This document shows positions 7,752-17,356 of a DNA stretch of 32,432 bases, one piece after another. The notes beneath the pieces are model-generated. The model was not told the origin of the DNA and ran no database searches. It worked only from the letters and a program-made list of their open reading frames with translations. Every line of letters starts with the position of its first letter. Within the stretch, counting starts at the first letter, position 1. The stretch lies in the NCBI GenBank assembly GCA_028870355.1, contig JAGWPU010000072.1, positions 1-32,432 of the forward strand, read 5' to 3'. The translations under genes and the position numbers were made by a program. This DNA is from Gammaproteobacteria bacterium (lineage in GTDB: Bacteria; Pseudomonadota; Gammaproteobacteria; Steroidobacterales; Steroidobacteraceae).

Positions 7752-9008
7752 ATGTCCTTGAAGATACTCGGGATCAATCACAAGACCGCACCGGTCGAGC
7801 TGCGTGAGAAGATGGCGTTCAGCGAAGACCGCCTGATCGGTGCGCTGCGGGCGCTGCGCACCGAGACCGGTGCCGCCGAGGCGGTGATCCTGTCGACCTG
7901 CAATCGCACCGAGCTGTACTGGGCAGGGCCCGTCGGTGGCGATCGCATGACCGAGTGGCTCGCGAGCCACCATGCGCCGAACCTCGATTTCGCGCCGAGC
8001 CTGTACTTGCGCGAGGACCGCGACGCCGTCGAGCACGCGTTCAGCGTCGCCTCGGGTCTCGACTCGATGGTGCTCGGCGAAGCGCAGATCCTCGGGCAGC
8101 TGAAGGAAGCCTATCGGATCGCGCAGGAAGCGGGCAGCACGGGCCCGAACCTCAACAAGCTGTTCCAGGCGGCCTTCTCGGCCGCGAAGCGCGTTCGCAC
8201 GGAGACCCAGATCGGCGCGAACGCCGTGTCGGTCGCCTCGGCAGCCGTCGGGCTTGCACGACGGGTGTACTCGGATCTGAGCTCTCGCCGCGCACTGCTG
8301 ATCGGCGCCGGCGAGATGATCGGCTTGACCGCGCGCCATGTCGCGGCACAGGGCATCCGGCATCTCGTGATCGCGAACCGCAGCCTCGTGCGCGCCCAGG
8401 CGCTCGCGGCGCAGGTGCGCGCATACGCGGTGGGGCTCGACGCGATCGGCGACGAGCTCGAGCAAGCCGACATCGTGATCAGTTGCACGGCGAGCCCGAC
8501 GCCGCTGGTCACCAAGCGCATGGCGGCCGCCGCGCTGCGCGCGCGCAAGCGCCGGCCGATCTTCATGGCCGATCTCGCGGTACCGCGCGACATCGAACCC
8601 GAGGTCGCCGAGCTCGAGGACGTGTACCTGTTCACGATCGACGACCTGCAGCAACTGGTCGACGAGCACCGCCAGCAGCGCGAGGCCGCCGCCGAGGGGG
8701 CGAAGCTGCTGGTCGCCGAGGAGGCCGCGCGGTTTCTCGCGGACCGGCGCGCGAAGGACGCGGGCCCCGCGATTCGCGCGCTGCGCAGCCAGGCCGACGA
8801 GATCCGCGCCCACACGATCGAACAGGCGAAGCGCATGATCGCCGCGGGCCACCCGGCCGACGAAGCACTCGAGTACCTCGCGAACACGTTGACGAATCGC
8901 TTGCTGCACGGGCCGACCCAGGCGCTGCGCACCGCGGCCGAATCGGCCGATGCGCAGTTCGCCGACACGCTCGTGAAATTGCTCACCGAGGAACATCGCC
9001 GTTCTTGA
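7752..9008 (+). CDS. hemA: Glutamyl-tRNA reductase
   Basis: NADPH-dependent reduction of glutamyl-tRNA(Glu) to glutamate-1-semialdehyde, the committed step of C5-pathway tetrapyrrole synthesis. The 418-residue protein has the standard length. The N-terminal GINHKTAPVELREK is followed by the active-site Cys50 in STCNRTE. The substrate-recognition helix includes MVLGEAQILGQLKEAY (107-121). The NADPH domain has LLIGAGEMI (182-190), and a C-terminal dimerisation helix (from about 310) completes the V-shaped fold. It is divergent from the TPR-lolB-ispE operon and followed after 42 bases by prfA, the conserved hemA-prfA-prmC order. Use of the C5 pathway fits a gamma- or betaproteobacterium. Confidence 0.98.
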   Translation: MSLKILGINHKTAPVELREKMAFSEDRLIGALRALRTETGAAEAVILSTCNRTELYWAGPVGGDRMTEWLASHHAPNLDFAPSLYLREDRDAVEHAFSVASGLDSMVLGEAQILGQLKEAYRIAQEAGSTGPNLNKLFQAAFSAAKRVRTETQIGANAVSVASAAVGLARRVYSDLSSRRALLIGAGEMIGLTARHVAAQGIRHLVIANRSLVRAQALAAQVRAYAVGLDAIGDELEQADIVISCTASPTPLVTKRMAAAALRARKRRPIFMADLAVPRDIEPEVAELEDVYLFTIDDLQQLVDEHRQQREAAAEGAKLLVAEEAARFLADRRAKDAGPAIRALRSQADEIRAHTIEQAKRMIAAGHPADEALEYLANTLTNRLLHGPTQALRTAAESADAQFADTLVKLLTEEHRRS

Positions 9009-9036
9009 GATCTCGGGCGGCGCCGCTCCGCGGACC

Positions 9037-9044
9037 GCTATAAT
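9037..9044 (+). promoter_or_regulatory. Perfect -10 box giving a possible leaderless prfA mRNA
   Basis: GCTATAAT, containing a perfect TATAAT at 9039-9044, stands six bases before the prfA ATG at 9051, in a gap with no Shine-Dalgarno (CCTCGC precedes the ATG). Initiation 7 bases after the box would start the RNA at the ATG itself. There is no recognisable -35 at 17-18 bases. Confidence 0.5.
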
Positions 9045-9050
9045 CCTCGC

Positions 9051-10103
9051 ATGAAGGATTCGATCCGCCGCAAACTCGAGAAGCTCGACGACCGATTCGA
9101 AGAGGTCGGCCGGCTGCTCGCGGATCCGACGGTGATCGCGCGCCCGGCGCGGTTCCGCGAGCTGTCGATGGAGTACGCCAAGCTCTCCCCCGTGGTCGAG
9201 CGCTTCCGGCAGTGGACCGCGCTCGCCGGCGATATCGCGGTCGCACGCGAGCTCGCGATGGACGAGGAACTCGAGGCCCTGACGGCGCGCGAATCCGCCG
9301 AGGAGCTCGAGCTGCAGCGCCTCCTCGTGCCGCGCGACCCGCATGACGAGAGCAACGTGTTCCTCGAGGTTCGGGCCGGCACCGGCGGCGACGAGGCGGC
9401 GCTGTTCGCCGGCGACCTGTTCCGCATGTACGCGCGCTATGCCGAGACCAAGGGCTGGGCGGTCGAGGTGCTGAGCGAGAGCGTCGGCGAGCACGGCGGA
9501 TACAAGGAGATCATCAGCCGTGTGATCGGCCGCGGCGCGTTCTCGGCGCTGAAATTCGAGTCCGGGACCCATCGCGTGCAGCGGGTCCCGGCGACCGAGG
9601 CCCAGGGCCGTATCCACACCTCGGCCTGCACGGTCGCGATCCTGCCGGAGCTCGCCGAGGTCGAGGCGATCGACCTCAATCCCGCCGACCTGCGCATCGA
9701 TACCTTCCGCGCGAGCGGTGCCGGTGGCCAGCACGTCAACAAGACCGACTCGGCGATCCGGATCACCCATTTGCCGACCGGGATCGTCGTCGAGTGCCAG
9801 GACGAGCGCTCGCAGCACAAGAACCGCTCCCGGGCGCTGTCCTTGCTGAAGGCGCGGCTGCTCGCGGCGGAACGCGAGAAGCAGACGCTGCAGCAGGCCG
9901 AGAAGCGCAAGCTCCAGGTGGGCAGCGGCGATCGCTCCGAGCGCATCCGCACCTACAATTTTCCGCAGGGACGCGTGACGGACCACCGGATCAATCTGAC
10001 CCTGTACAAGCTCGACGAGATCATGAATGGCAGGCTCGAGGAGTTGATCGACGCGCTGAGCCGCGAGCACCAGGCCGAAGAGCTCGCGCTGCAGGTCGAA
10101 TGA
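9051..10103 (+). CDS. prfA: Peptide chain release factor 1
   Basis: Class I release factor that reads UAA and UAG and triggers hydrolysis of peptidyl-tRNA. The RF1-specific anticodon-like tripeptide PAT is at 180-182 (RVPATEAQ), where RF2 would have SPF. The catalytic GGQ is at 225-227 in [19 protein letters not shown], the Gln methylated by PrmC. At 350 residues it is close to the usual 360. Its stop overlaps the prmC ATG (ATGA), so enzyme and substrate are made together. No Shine-Dalgarno is visible before the ATG; the perfect TATAAT six bases upstream suggests a leaderless promoter in addition to read-through from hemA. Confidence 0.98.
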   Translation: MKDSIRRKLEKLDDRFEEVGRLLADPTVIARPARFRELSMEYAKLSPVVERFRQWTALAGDIAVARELAMDEELEALTARESAEELELQRLLVPRDPHDESNVFLEVRAGTGGDEAALFAGDLFRMYARYAETKGWAVEVLSESVGEHGGYKEIISRVIGRGAFSALKFESGTHRVQRVPATEAQGRIHTSACTVAILPELAEVEAIDLNPADLRIDTFRASGAGGQHVNKTDSAIRITHLPTGIVVECQDERSQHKNRSRALSLLKARLLAAEREKQTLQQAEKRKLQVGSGDRSERIRTYNFPQGRVTDHRINLTLYKLDEIMNGRLEELIDALSREHQAEELALQVE

Positions 10104-10957
10104 GCGTCGCGTCGACGATCAGCGAGGTGTTGCGCGCCGGGGCCAGGGCGCTCGAGGGCCACAGTGGCTCGCCGAGCCTCGATGCGCAGCTGCTGCTCGG
10201 CAAGGTCCTGGGGTCGAACCGGGCGGCGCTCGCCGCGCATCCCGAGCGGCCGGTCGCCGCGGCCGAGGCCGCGGCCTTTCGGGCGCTGCTCGAGGAGCGG
10301 CGCGCCGGCGTGCCCGTGGCGTATCTCACCGGCGTGCGCGAGTTCTGGACGCTGGCGGTCGCGGTGTCGCCCGCGGTGCTGGTGCCCCGCCCGGAAACCG
10401 AGGTTCTGGTCGAGGCCGCGCTCGAGCGCCTGCCGGCGGATGTGCCGCGCGCCGTGCTCGATCTCGGCACCGGCAGCGGCGTGATCGCGCTCGCGATCGC
10501 GAGCGAGCGGCCCCGGTCGCGGATCACGGCGACCGACGTCTCGGCCGGAGCGCTCGCGGTCGCACGCGCGAACGCGGCATCGCTCGGGATCGATCGGATT
10601 CGCTGGCTGCGGGGCTCGTGGTTCGATGCGGTCCCGGGCGAGCGCTTCGACTGGATCGTGTCGAATCCACCGTACGTCGCCGCGGCGGATCCCGCGCTCG
10701 TCGCGCTCTCGGCGGAGCCGCGCGAGGCGCTGACGCCGGGAAACAGCGGCCTCGAGGCGATCGAGCGGATCGTCGCGGACGCCCCGCGCCATCTGAACGC
10801 GGCCGGGGGGCTCGCGATCGAGCACGGCGCGGACCAGGGCGACGCAGTCGCGGCACTGTTCGCTGCGCGAGGCTTCGAGGCCGTGCGCGGCGTTAGCGAC
10901 CACGCGGGGCGGCCGCGGGTGACCCTGGGTACGATTTCAGACGTTCAACGAGGATGA
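10100..10957 (+). CDS. prmC: Release factor glutamine methyltransferase
   Basis: SAM-dependent N5-methylation of the GGQ glutamine of RF1 and RF2. The 285-residue protein starts at the ATG overlapping the prfA stop; the open frame extends upstream only through prfA. It has the N-terminal helical substrate-binding domain (1-90), [11 protein letters not shown] (95-105), SAM-binding motif DLGTGSG (121-127) and the catalytic/substrate motif NPPY (189-192), diagnostic for this family. The prfA-prmC pair is nearly universal, which secures the call over other N5-glutamine methyltransferases such as PrmB. Four bases separate it from the cyclophilin gene. Confidence 0.97.
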   Translation: MSVASTISEVLRAGARALEGHSGSPSLDAQLLLGKVLGSNRAALAAHPERPVAAAEAAAFRALLEERRAGVPVAYLTGVREFWTLAVAVSPAVLVPRPETEVLVEAALERLPADVPRAVLDLGTGSGVIALAIASERPRSRITATDVSAGALAVARANAASLGIDRIRWLRGSWFDAVPGERFDWIVSNPPYVAAADPALVALSAEPREALTPGNSGLEAIERIVADAPRHLNAAGGLAIEHGADQGDAVAALFAARGFEAVRGVSDHAGRPRVTLGTISDVQRG

Positions 10958-10961
10958 GACC

Positions 10962-11450
10962 ATGATCCGATTCGAGACGACGAAGGGCGGGTTCACCGTC
11001 GAATTGTTCGAGAGCGACGCACCGCAGACCGCCGCGAACTTCCTGCGCTACGTGCAGGAAGGCTTCTTCGACGGCACGATCTTCCACCGCGTGATCCCGG
11101 GCTTCGTGATCCAGGGCGGCGGCTTTGGCGAGGACATGCGCCAGAAGCGCACCCATGCGCCGATCAAGAACGAGGCCGACAACGGGCTGAAGAACCTGCG
11201 CGGCACCCTGTCGATGGCTCGCACCAACGACGTCAACAGCGCCACGTCGCAGTTCTTCGTGAATCTCAAGGACAACGCGTTCCTCGACCATCAGAAGGGC
11301 AACTTCGGCTACGCGGTCTTTGGCCGGATCACCGAGGGGATGGACGTGATCGACGCGATCGCCGGCGTCGAGACCGGACGCCGCGCCGGGCATGACGACG
11401 TGCCGGTGACCGCGGTGGTGGTCACGAGCGCCCGCGCCGTCGCCGCCTGA
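10962..11450 (+). CDS. ppiB: Cytoplasmic cyclophilin-type peptidyl-prolyl isomerase (PpiB-like)
   Basis: Catalyses cis-trans isomerisation of X-Pro bonds during folding. The 162-residue protein is a single cyclophilin domain without a signal peptide, so it is the cytoplasmic PpiB type rather than periplasmic PpiA. Visible are the active-site strand FHRVIPGFVIQGGGF (with the catalytic Arg), the LSMAR stretch, the SATSQFFVNL segment and the closing YAVFGRITEGMDVID. A GAGGATGAG Shine-Dalgarno precedes the ATG. It follows prmC by four bases and probably belongs to the same transcript. The link to prfA-prmC is not functionally obvious. Confidence 0.95.
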   Translation: MIRFETTKGGFTVELFESDAPQTAANFLRYVQEGFFDGTIFHRVIPGFVIQGGGFGEDMRQKRTHAPIKNEADNGLKNLRGTLSMARTNDVNSATSQFFVNLKDNAFLDHQKGNFGYAVFGRITEGMDVIDAIAGVETGRRAGHDDVPVTAVVVTSARAVAA

Positions 11451-11491
11451 CCGCCCGCCGGCGCGCAGGACGCTGAGCCCGAGCATCGCCC

Positions 11492-12229
11492 GTGCGACCC
11501 GATCCACGGCCGCGCCGCGCGGCGTTGCGCATCGTTCGCCGGATCGGGATCGCGTGGGTCGCGCTGTCGGCGCTGCTGGTCGTGCCGCTACGCTGGGTCG
11601 ACCCGCCGCTCGACGCGTTCATGATCGAGGCGCGAGTCGCCGCCTGGCGACGCGACGATCGGCACTACGTGTTCCGGCATCGCTGGGTCGCTCTGCGCCG
11701 CATCTCGCCGCAGCTGCCGCTCGCGGCGATCGCCGCGGAGGATCAGACGTTCCCGTTCCATTGGGGATTCGATTTCTCCGCGATGAAGGCGGCGTACCAG
11801 CACGACCTCGTCAGCCGGCACGTTCGCGGCGGCAGCACGATCTCGCAGCAGGTCGCGAAGAACCTGTTTCTCTGGAGCGGCCGCAGCTATCTGCGCAAGG
11901 CGATCGAGGCGTATTTCACCGTGTGGATCGAGGCCTGCTGGCCGAAGCGCCGCATCCTCGAGGTGTACCTGAACGTCGCCGAATTCGGCCGGGGAACCTA
12001 CGGCGCCGAGGCCGCGTCGCGCGCGTTCTTCCACGAGCCGGCGTCGCGCCTGACGCCGGCTCAGGCGGCGCTGCTCGCCGCAGTGCTGCCGGACCCCGAT
12101 CACGACCACGTCGACGCGCCCTCGCGATACCTCGAACGGCGTCGCGCGTGGATCCTCGAGCAGATGCGCAATCTCGGCGGCCCGCGCTTTCTCGAGGTGC
12201 TCGGCGCCTATCCCGCCCGGCGCCTGTGA
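11492..12229 (+). CDS. mtgA: Monofunctional peptidoglycan glycosyltransferase MtgA
   Basis: GT51 enzyme that polymerises lipid II into glycan strands at the periplasmic face of the inner membrane; it lacks a transpeptidase domain. The 245-residue protein starts at GTG 11492 without a clear Shine-Dalgarno. It has one membrane anchor (about 16-34), catalytic Glu83 in AAEDQTFPFHWGFD, RGGSTISQQVAKNLFLW (112-128) and the second Glu157 in RRILEVYLNVAEFG. Length and motifs match E. coli MtgA (242 residues). It stands apart from the large murein cluster at 19237-28974 but adds to the window's cell-wall theme. It is 41 bases downstream of the cyclophilin gene on the same strand. Confidence 0.97.
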   Translation: MRPDPRPRRAALRIVRRIGIAWVALSALLVVPLRWVDPPLDAFMIEARVAAWRRDDRHYVFRHRWVALRRISPQLPLAAIAAEDQTFPFHWGFDFSAMKAAYQHDLVSRHVRGGSTISQQVAKNLFLWSGRSYLRKAIEAYFTVWIEACWPKRRILEVYLNVAEFGRGTYGAEAASRAFFHEPASRLTPAQAALLAAVLPDPDHDHVDAPSRYLERRRAWILEQMRNLGGPRFLEVLGAYPARRL

Positions 12230-12267
12230 CGGCAGTCACGGATCACGCGTCGAGGATGACGTTCGCT

Positions 12268-12307
12268 TCATCCGCTGTCATCCCCTGTCATCCCCTGTCA
12301 TCCGCTG
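12268..12307. repeat. Four tandem copies of a 10-bp repeat
   Basis: TCATCCGCTG, TCATCCCCTG, TCATCCCCTG, TCATCCGCTG run head to tail. The outer two copies are identical and the inner two are identical, differing from the outer ones at one base. The array lies in the 173-base gap between mtgA and the small secreted protein gene. Its complement reads as repeated GGATGA/GGGATGA. No function is recognised; it is too short-period for CRISPR. Confidence 0.85.
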
Positions 12308-12402
12308 ATCGCTTGCGCCGTTGTGAGCCTCAGAGCGGGGCGAAACCGGCGACGGTCGCTCCGCGGACTTCGATGACCCGAAATGTGCTGCAGGAGGAAC
12401 GA

Positions 12403-12741
12403 ATGAACATCCGATCGACCCCGGCTCTATTGTGCGTGCTCGCCGTCGCGGCCTTGACCGCCGGACTGTCGAGCGCGCGGGCGGACACCCCGTGGCAGAA
12501 GACCCACTCGTGGCGGGAACAGGTGAACAATCGCCTGCATTTCCAGAACGCGCGGATTCACCGCCAGGTCGCCGAAGGCGAATTGACGCGCGCCCAGGCG
12601 CATCGCTTGCATGCCCGGGACCGCAGCGTGCGGATGCAGGAGCGACGGATGGCCGCGCGCGACGGCGGTCACATCACCCGGCGTGATCGAGCGATCCTGA
12701 ACCGGCGCGAGAGTCGGATCAGCCGACGCATCGGTCATTGA
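12403..12741 (+). CDS. Small secreted basic protein with a C-terminal DGGHIT motif, function unknown
   Basis: A 112-residue protein with a strong AGGAGG Shine-Dalgarno six bases before its ATG. It has a Sec signal peptide with likely cleavage ARA-DTPW after residue 27, so the mature product should be periplasmic or secreted. The mature part is very Arg/His/Gln-rich and probably helical: NNRLHFQNARIHRQVAEGE, LTRAQAHRLHARDRSVR, then MAARDGGHITRRDRAILN and a closing ISRRIGH. I recall uncharacterised proteobacterial proteins with the same succession (RAQA..LH..D, DGGHIT, final IGH), so it belongs to a conserved but unnamed group. DGGHITRRD loosely resembles half an EF-hand loop, but the acidic ligands are mostly missing. 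It converges on the transporter gene. Confidence 0.85.
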   Translation: MNIRSTPALLCVLAVAALTAGLSSARADTPWQKTHSWREQVNNRLHFQNARIHRQVAEGELTRAQAHRLHARDRSVRMQERRMAARDGGHITRRDRAILNRRESRISRRIGH

Positions 12742-12748
12742 GATCGGG

Positions 12749-12785
12749 CGCGCCGGCGCGGCGCACGTTAGCCCGCGCCGGCGCG
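12749..12785. terminator. Perfect 13-bp inverted repeat between convergent genes
   Basis: CGCGCCGGCGCGG (12749-12761) and CCGCGCCGGCGCG (12773-12785) pair perfectly around an 11-base loop. The hairpin lies between the end of the small secreted protein gene and the end of the transporter gene, overlapping the last codons of the latter. It has no T-run on either strand, so it is either a bidirectional transcription block or an RNA-stabilising 3' structure. Confidence 0.5.
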
Positions 12786-14105
12786 ATCCGCGACCGCGAG
12801 CGCCGCGACCCGCTCCTCCGGCACGGGGGCCGGCATCAGGGCGAGCGCCGCGAGGCTGATCAATCCCGAGGCGCTGAGGTACAGGCCGACCGCGGCGAGA
12901 CCATGACGGGACGCGAGCCAGGTCGCCGCGTAGGGTGTGAGCGACGCGCCGACGATTCCCGCGAGGTTGAAGGTGATCGAGACGCCGGTGTATCGAACCG
13001 GTGTCGGGAAGACCTCCGCGAGCGCGGTGCCGAGCGGACCGTAGCTGAACCCCATCAATGCCAGCCCGATCGACAGTGCGACCAGGGCGCCGCGCGGCCC
13101 GGCGGCGAACATCGGCGCGAATGCGACCCCGAACGCGATCACGCCGAGCGTCGCGACGATGATCATCCAGCGGCTGCCGCGCACCGTCGCGAGACGCGCC
13201 GACAGCGGGATGCACAATCCGAACAGCACGATCCCGATCATCTGCAGACCGAGGAATTCCGATTTCGGATAGTGCAGCCGGCTCGTGCCCCAGCTGAGCG
13301 CGAACACGGTCATCAGATAGAAAACGACGAAGGTCGAGGTCGCCGCGAAGGTACCGACGATCACCGCACGCGCGTGACGCGCGAACACCGACCACATCGG
13401 GACTTTCACTCGCTCGCCCTGTTCGATCGCACGCCGGAACGCCGCGGTTTCCGCGAGCCGCAGGCGCACGTACAGCCCGACGAACACGAGCACGGCGCTG
13501 AGCAGGAACGGGATCCGCCAAGCCCACGCGAGGAACGCGCGATCGCCGAGCACGCGGGTGAGCGCGAGGAACACCGAGGTCGAGCAGATGAACCCGATCG
13601 GCGCGCCGAGCTGCGGGAACATCCCGTACCACGCCCGCCGGCCCGGAGGCGCATTCTCGATCGCGAGCAGCACCGCGCCACCCCACTCGCCACCGAGCCC
13701 GATGCCTTGCCCAAGCCGGCAGAGCGCGAGCCCGAGCGGCGCGAGCACACCGATCGACGCGTAGGTCGGCAGCAGTCCGATCGCCACGGTCGATACGCCC
13801 ATCGTCAACAGCGCCGCGACCAGCGTCGCCTTGCGCCCGATCCGGTCGCCGAAGTGCCCGAACAATGCCGAGCCCACGGGTCGCGCGAAGAACGCGAGCG
13901 CGAACGTCGCGAGCGACTCGAGCGTCGCGGACGTCGCGTCGCTCGCCGGGAAGAACAGCGCGGGGAACACGAGCACCGCCGCCGTCGCGTAGATGTAGAA
14001 ATCGAAGAACTCGATCGTCGTGCCGGCGAGGCTCGCGACGAGCACGCGCGCCGCCGAGTTGCCTGCCGGCGCATCGCTCCCGCTGTCGTTCATGGTGTCG
14101 CTCAT
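12768..14105 (-). CDS. MFS transporter, metabolite:H+ symporter (MHS) subfamily
   Basis: A 445-residue inner-membrane protein with about twelve hydrophobic segments. The first membrane segment IEFFDFYIYATAAVLVFPALF and the following loop motif GHFGDRIGRK (83-92) are typical of the MHS subfamily (ShiA, ProP, KgtP, citrate and dicarboxylate carriers). GLGGEWGGAVLLAIENAP in the fourth to fifth segments is another subfamily mark. The substrate cannot be assigned from sequence. The start is the ATG at 14105; a second ATG at 14093 (MNDSG) is possible, since neither has a well-spaced Shine-Dalgarno. It lies 59 bases after the phosphatase gene on the same strand and may be the last gene of that operon. 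Confidence 0.9.
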   Translation of the reverse strand: MSDTMNDSGSDAPAGNSAARVLVASLAGTTIEFFDFYIYATAAVLVFPALFFPASDATSATLESLATFALAFFARPVGSALFGHFGDRIGRKATLVAALLTMGVSTVAIGLLPTYASIGVLAPLGLALCRLGQGIGLGGEWGGAVLLAIENAPPGRRAWYGMFPQLGAPIGFICSTSVFLALTRVLGDRAFLAWAWRIPFLLSAVLVFVGLYVRLRLAETAAFRRAIEQGERVKVPMWSVFARHARAVIVGTFAATSTFVVFYLMTVFALSWGTSRLHYPKSEFLGLQMIGIVLFGLCIPLSARLATVRGSRWMIIVATLGVIAFGVAFAPMFAAGPRGALVALSIGLALMGFSYGPLGTALAEVFPTPVRYTGVSITFNLAGIVGASLTPYAATWLASRHGLAAVGLYLSASGLISLAALALMPAPVPEERVAALAVADRAGAG

Positions 14106-14164
14106 CCCCCGAAGGCAGTCGGTCGGAATTCTGGCATCTCTCGCGCCGTGCACGCCAACCGGCG

Positions 14165-14962
14165 TCAGCGGTCCGCCGTCAGGCGCTCGATCGCCTCGCG
14201 CCACAACGCCTCGGTCGCCGCGGCGAGCACCCGGCCATCCGACCCGAGGTCGAGCGGCTGACCACGCCAGTCGCTGATCCGGCCGCCCGCCCCCTCGATC
14301 ACCGGGATCAGGGCCATGAAATCATGCGGTTTGAGGCGCGATTCGATCACGAGGTCGCAATGTCCGGATGCGAGCAGGCCGTAGAGATAGCAATCGCCGC
14401 CGAAACGACGCAGCGCACACCGCACCGCGACCCGCTCGTAACCGGCACGATCCGCCGGATCGAACAGGTCCGCGGAGGTGGTGTAGAGCACCGCCCGTTC
14501 GAGCGCGCGGCAGGCGCTCGCCGAGGCCGGCTCGCCGTTGAGCCGCGTCGCATGCCCCGCCGCGCCGATCCAGCGCTCGCCGAGGATCGGCGCTTCGATC
14601 ACGCCGAGCACGGGACGGCCGCCGCGCAGCAGCGCGATCAGCGAACCGAACAGCGGAAAGCCGGTGACGAAGCTCTTCGTGCCGTCGATCGGATCGAGGA
14701 TCCAGGTGAACTCACCGTCGCGATCGCCTTCGACGCCGTACTCCTCGCCGCGAATCGCGTGCGTCGGGAACCGCGCGCGGATCATGCGTCGCATCTCGGT
14801 CTCGATCGCGCGATCGACCGTGGTGACCGGGCTCCCGTCGGCCTTGAGCTCGACCGCGAGCGCGGTCCGGAACGACGCCCGCGCGAGACCCCGCGCGACC
14901 TCGGCGAGCCGCGCCGCCAGGTCGAGCGCCGCCGCGAGTTCCGCTGGTTCGCAACGATCCAT
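14165..14962 (-). CDS. Inositol-monophosphatase-family phosphatase, probably HisN-type histidinol-phosphatase
   Basis: Mg2+-dependent phosphomonoesterase of the IMPase fold, 265 residues. Metal-binding motifs are GEEYG (72-76) and DPIDGT (90-95), with a second metal site Asp214 in KPHDFMALIPVIEGAGG. The continuation KSFVTGFPLFGSLIAL and the KPHDFMALIP form (instead of the WDxAA of SuhB-type enzymes) resemble HisN histidinol-phosphatases, which complete histidine synthesis in many bacteria lacking HisB phosphatase. An inositol-1-phosphatase or CysQ-like role is less likely. It follows hslO by six bases, so it is probably co-transcribed with gatCAB-hslO. Family certain, substrate inferred. Confidence 0.85.
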   Translation of the reverse strand: MDRCEPAELAAALDLAARLAEVARGLARASFRTALAVELKADGSPVTTVDRAIETEMRRMIRARFPTHAIRGEEYGVEGDRDGEFTWILDPIDGTKSFVTGFPLFGSLIALLRGGRPVLGVIEAPILGERWIGAAGHATRLNGEPASASACRALERAVLYTTSADLFDPADRAGYERVAVRCALRRFGGDCYLYGLLASGHCDLVIESRLKPHDFMALIPVIEGAGGRISDWRGQPLDLGSDGRVLAAATEALWREAIERLTADR

Positions 14963-14968
14963 GCGGAC

Positions 14969-15904
14969 TCAGTGCACCGAAACGCCGCCGGCGCTCGTCC
15001 CGCGGAATATCTCCGCGACGTCGACGGCGTCGAAACGATAGGCGCGATTGCAGAAATCGCACCGCACTTCGACCTCGCCGCGCTCGGCGAGCACGGCGCG
15101 GGTCTCCTCCTCTCCGAGCGCGTGCAACATGTTGCCGACGCGCCCGCGCGAGCACCGGCACCGGAAATACACCGGGGCGGCGTCGAAGAGCCGCAGATCG
15201 TCCTCGTGGAACAGACGCCGCAGGATCTCCCGGTCGGCGAGTGAGCGCATCTCGGCGTGAGTCAAGGTGTCGCCGAGGAGCTGCGCCCGGCGCCACGCGT
15301 CCTCGAGGTCGTCTGCCTCGCCGGGCTCGACGCCCGGCGACCCCGGCAACTTCTGCAGCAGCATGCCGGAAGCGCCGTTTTCGTCGGCGAACAGCCACAG
15401 GCGCGTCGGCAACTGCTCGGAATTCTCGAAGTAGCCCTGCAGGCTGTCCGCGAGCCGCGCGCCGCCGATCGGTACGACGCCCTGGTAACGGCGGCTCTGG
15501 TCCTCGCTCTCCAGGGTGACCGTCAGGTGGCCGGCGCCGACGAGCGCGTCGAGGCGCGGGGCGGTCCCCGGGTCCGCGCGACGCGCATCCCCACCAATCG
15601 CATCCCCACCAAGCGCCTCCTCGAAACGCGCGAGTCCGCGCACGCCGAAGCCGCTGGTGCATTGCGCGAGCAGCAGCGGCATCGGTCCGTCGCCCTGCAG
15701 CTGCAGTGACAGGACGCCGTCGAACTTGATCGTACCGGCGAGCAGGAGCGTCGCAGCAACGGCCTCGCCGAGCGCATCCCGCACCGGCACCGGATAGTCG
15801 CGGTGCTCGATCAACGCGCGCCACGCGGCATCGACGCGCACCAGGTGCCCACGGATCGGGTAGCGTTCGAACAGGAAGCGGCGCAGTCCGTCGCGATCGC
15901 GCAT
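14969..15904 (-). CDS. hslO: Redox-activated chaperone Hsp33
   Basis: Cytoplasmic holdase switched on by oxidative unfolding, when four zinc-binding cysteines form disulfides. The 311-residue protein shows the two cysteine pairs CxC (Cys249 and Cys251, FRCRCSRG) and CxxC (Cys282 and Cys285, VRCDFCNRAY), both intact. The N-terminal domain includes GTIKFDGVLSLQLQGDGPMPLLL. Residues 98-117 contain a small insertion with an in-frame duplication GGDAIGGDA, encoded by a 15-bp tandem repeat, placing it slightly above the usual ~290 residues. The ATG lies three bases after the gatB stop, so it sits in the gatCAB operon. Confidence 0.96.
   Translation of the reverse strand: MRDRDGLRRFLFERYPIRGHLVRVDAAWRALIEHRDYPVPVRDALGEAVAATLLLAGTIKFDGVLSLQLQGDGPMPLLLAQCTSGFGVRGLARFEEALGGDAIGGDARRADPGTAPRLDALVGAGHLTVTLESEDQSRRYQGVVPIGGARLADSLQGYFENSEQLPTRLWLFADENGASGMLLQKLPGSPGVEPGEADDLEDAWRRAQLLGDTLTHAEMRSLADREILRRLFHEDDLRLFDAAPVYFRCRCSRGRVGNMLHALGEEETRAVLAERGEVEVRCDFCNRAYRFDAVDVAEIFRGTSAGGVSVH
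15584..15613. repeat. 15-bp tandem duplication inside hslO
   Basis: CGCATCCCCACCAAT is followed directly by CGCATCCCCACCAAG. The duplication is in frame and encodes LGGDAIGGDA in a surface-like insertion of Hsp33. Confidence 0.85.
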
Positions 15905-15907
15905 CGT

Positions 15908-17352
<1,445 letters not shown>

Positions 17353-17356
<4 letters not shown>

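Noticed and set aside
7647-10070. Very long minus-strand open frame running through hemA and prfA, continuous with the TPR gene
   Set aside because: It is antisense to two well-conserved genes, its translation is compositionally odd and lacks family motifs, and the signal peptide starting at 7646 marks the true TPR start. High GC content produces such open antisense frames.
12268-12307. CRISPR array
   Set aside because: 10-bp units without spacers and no cas genes in the window.
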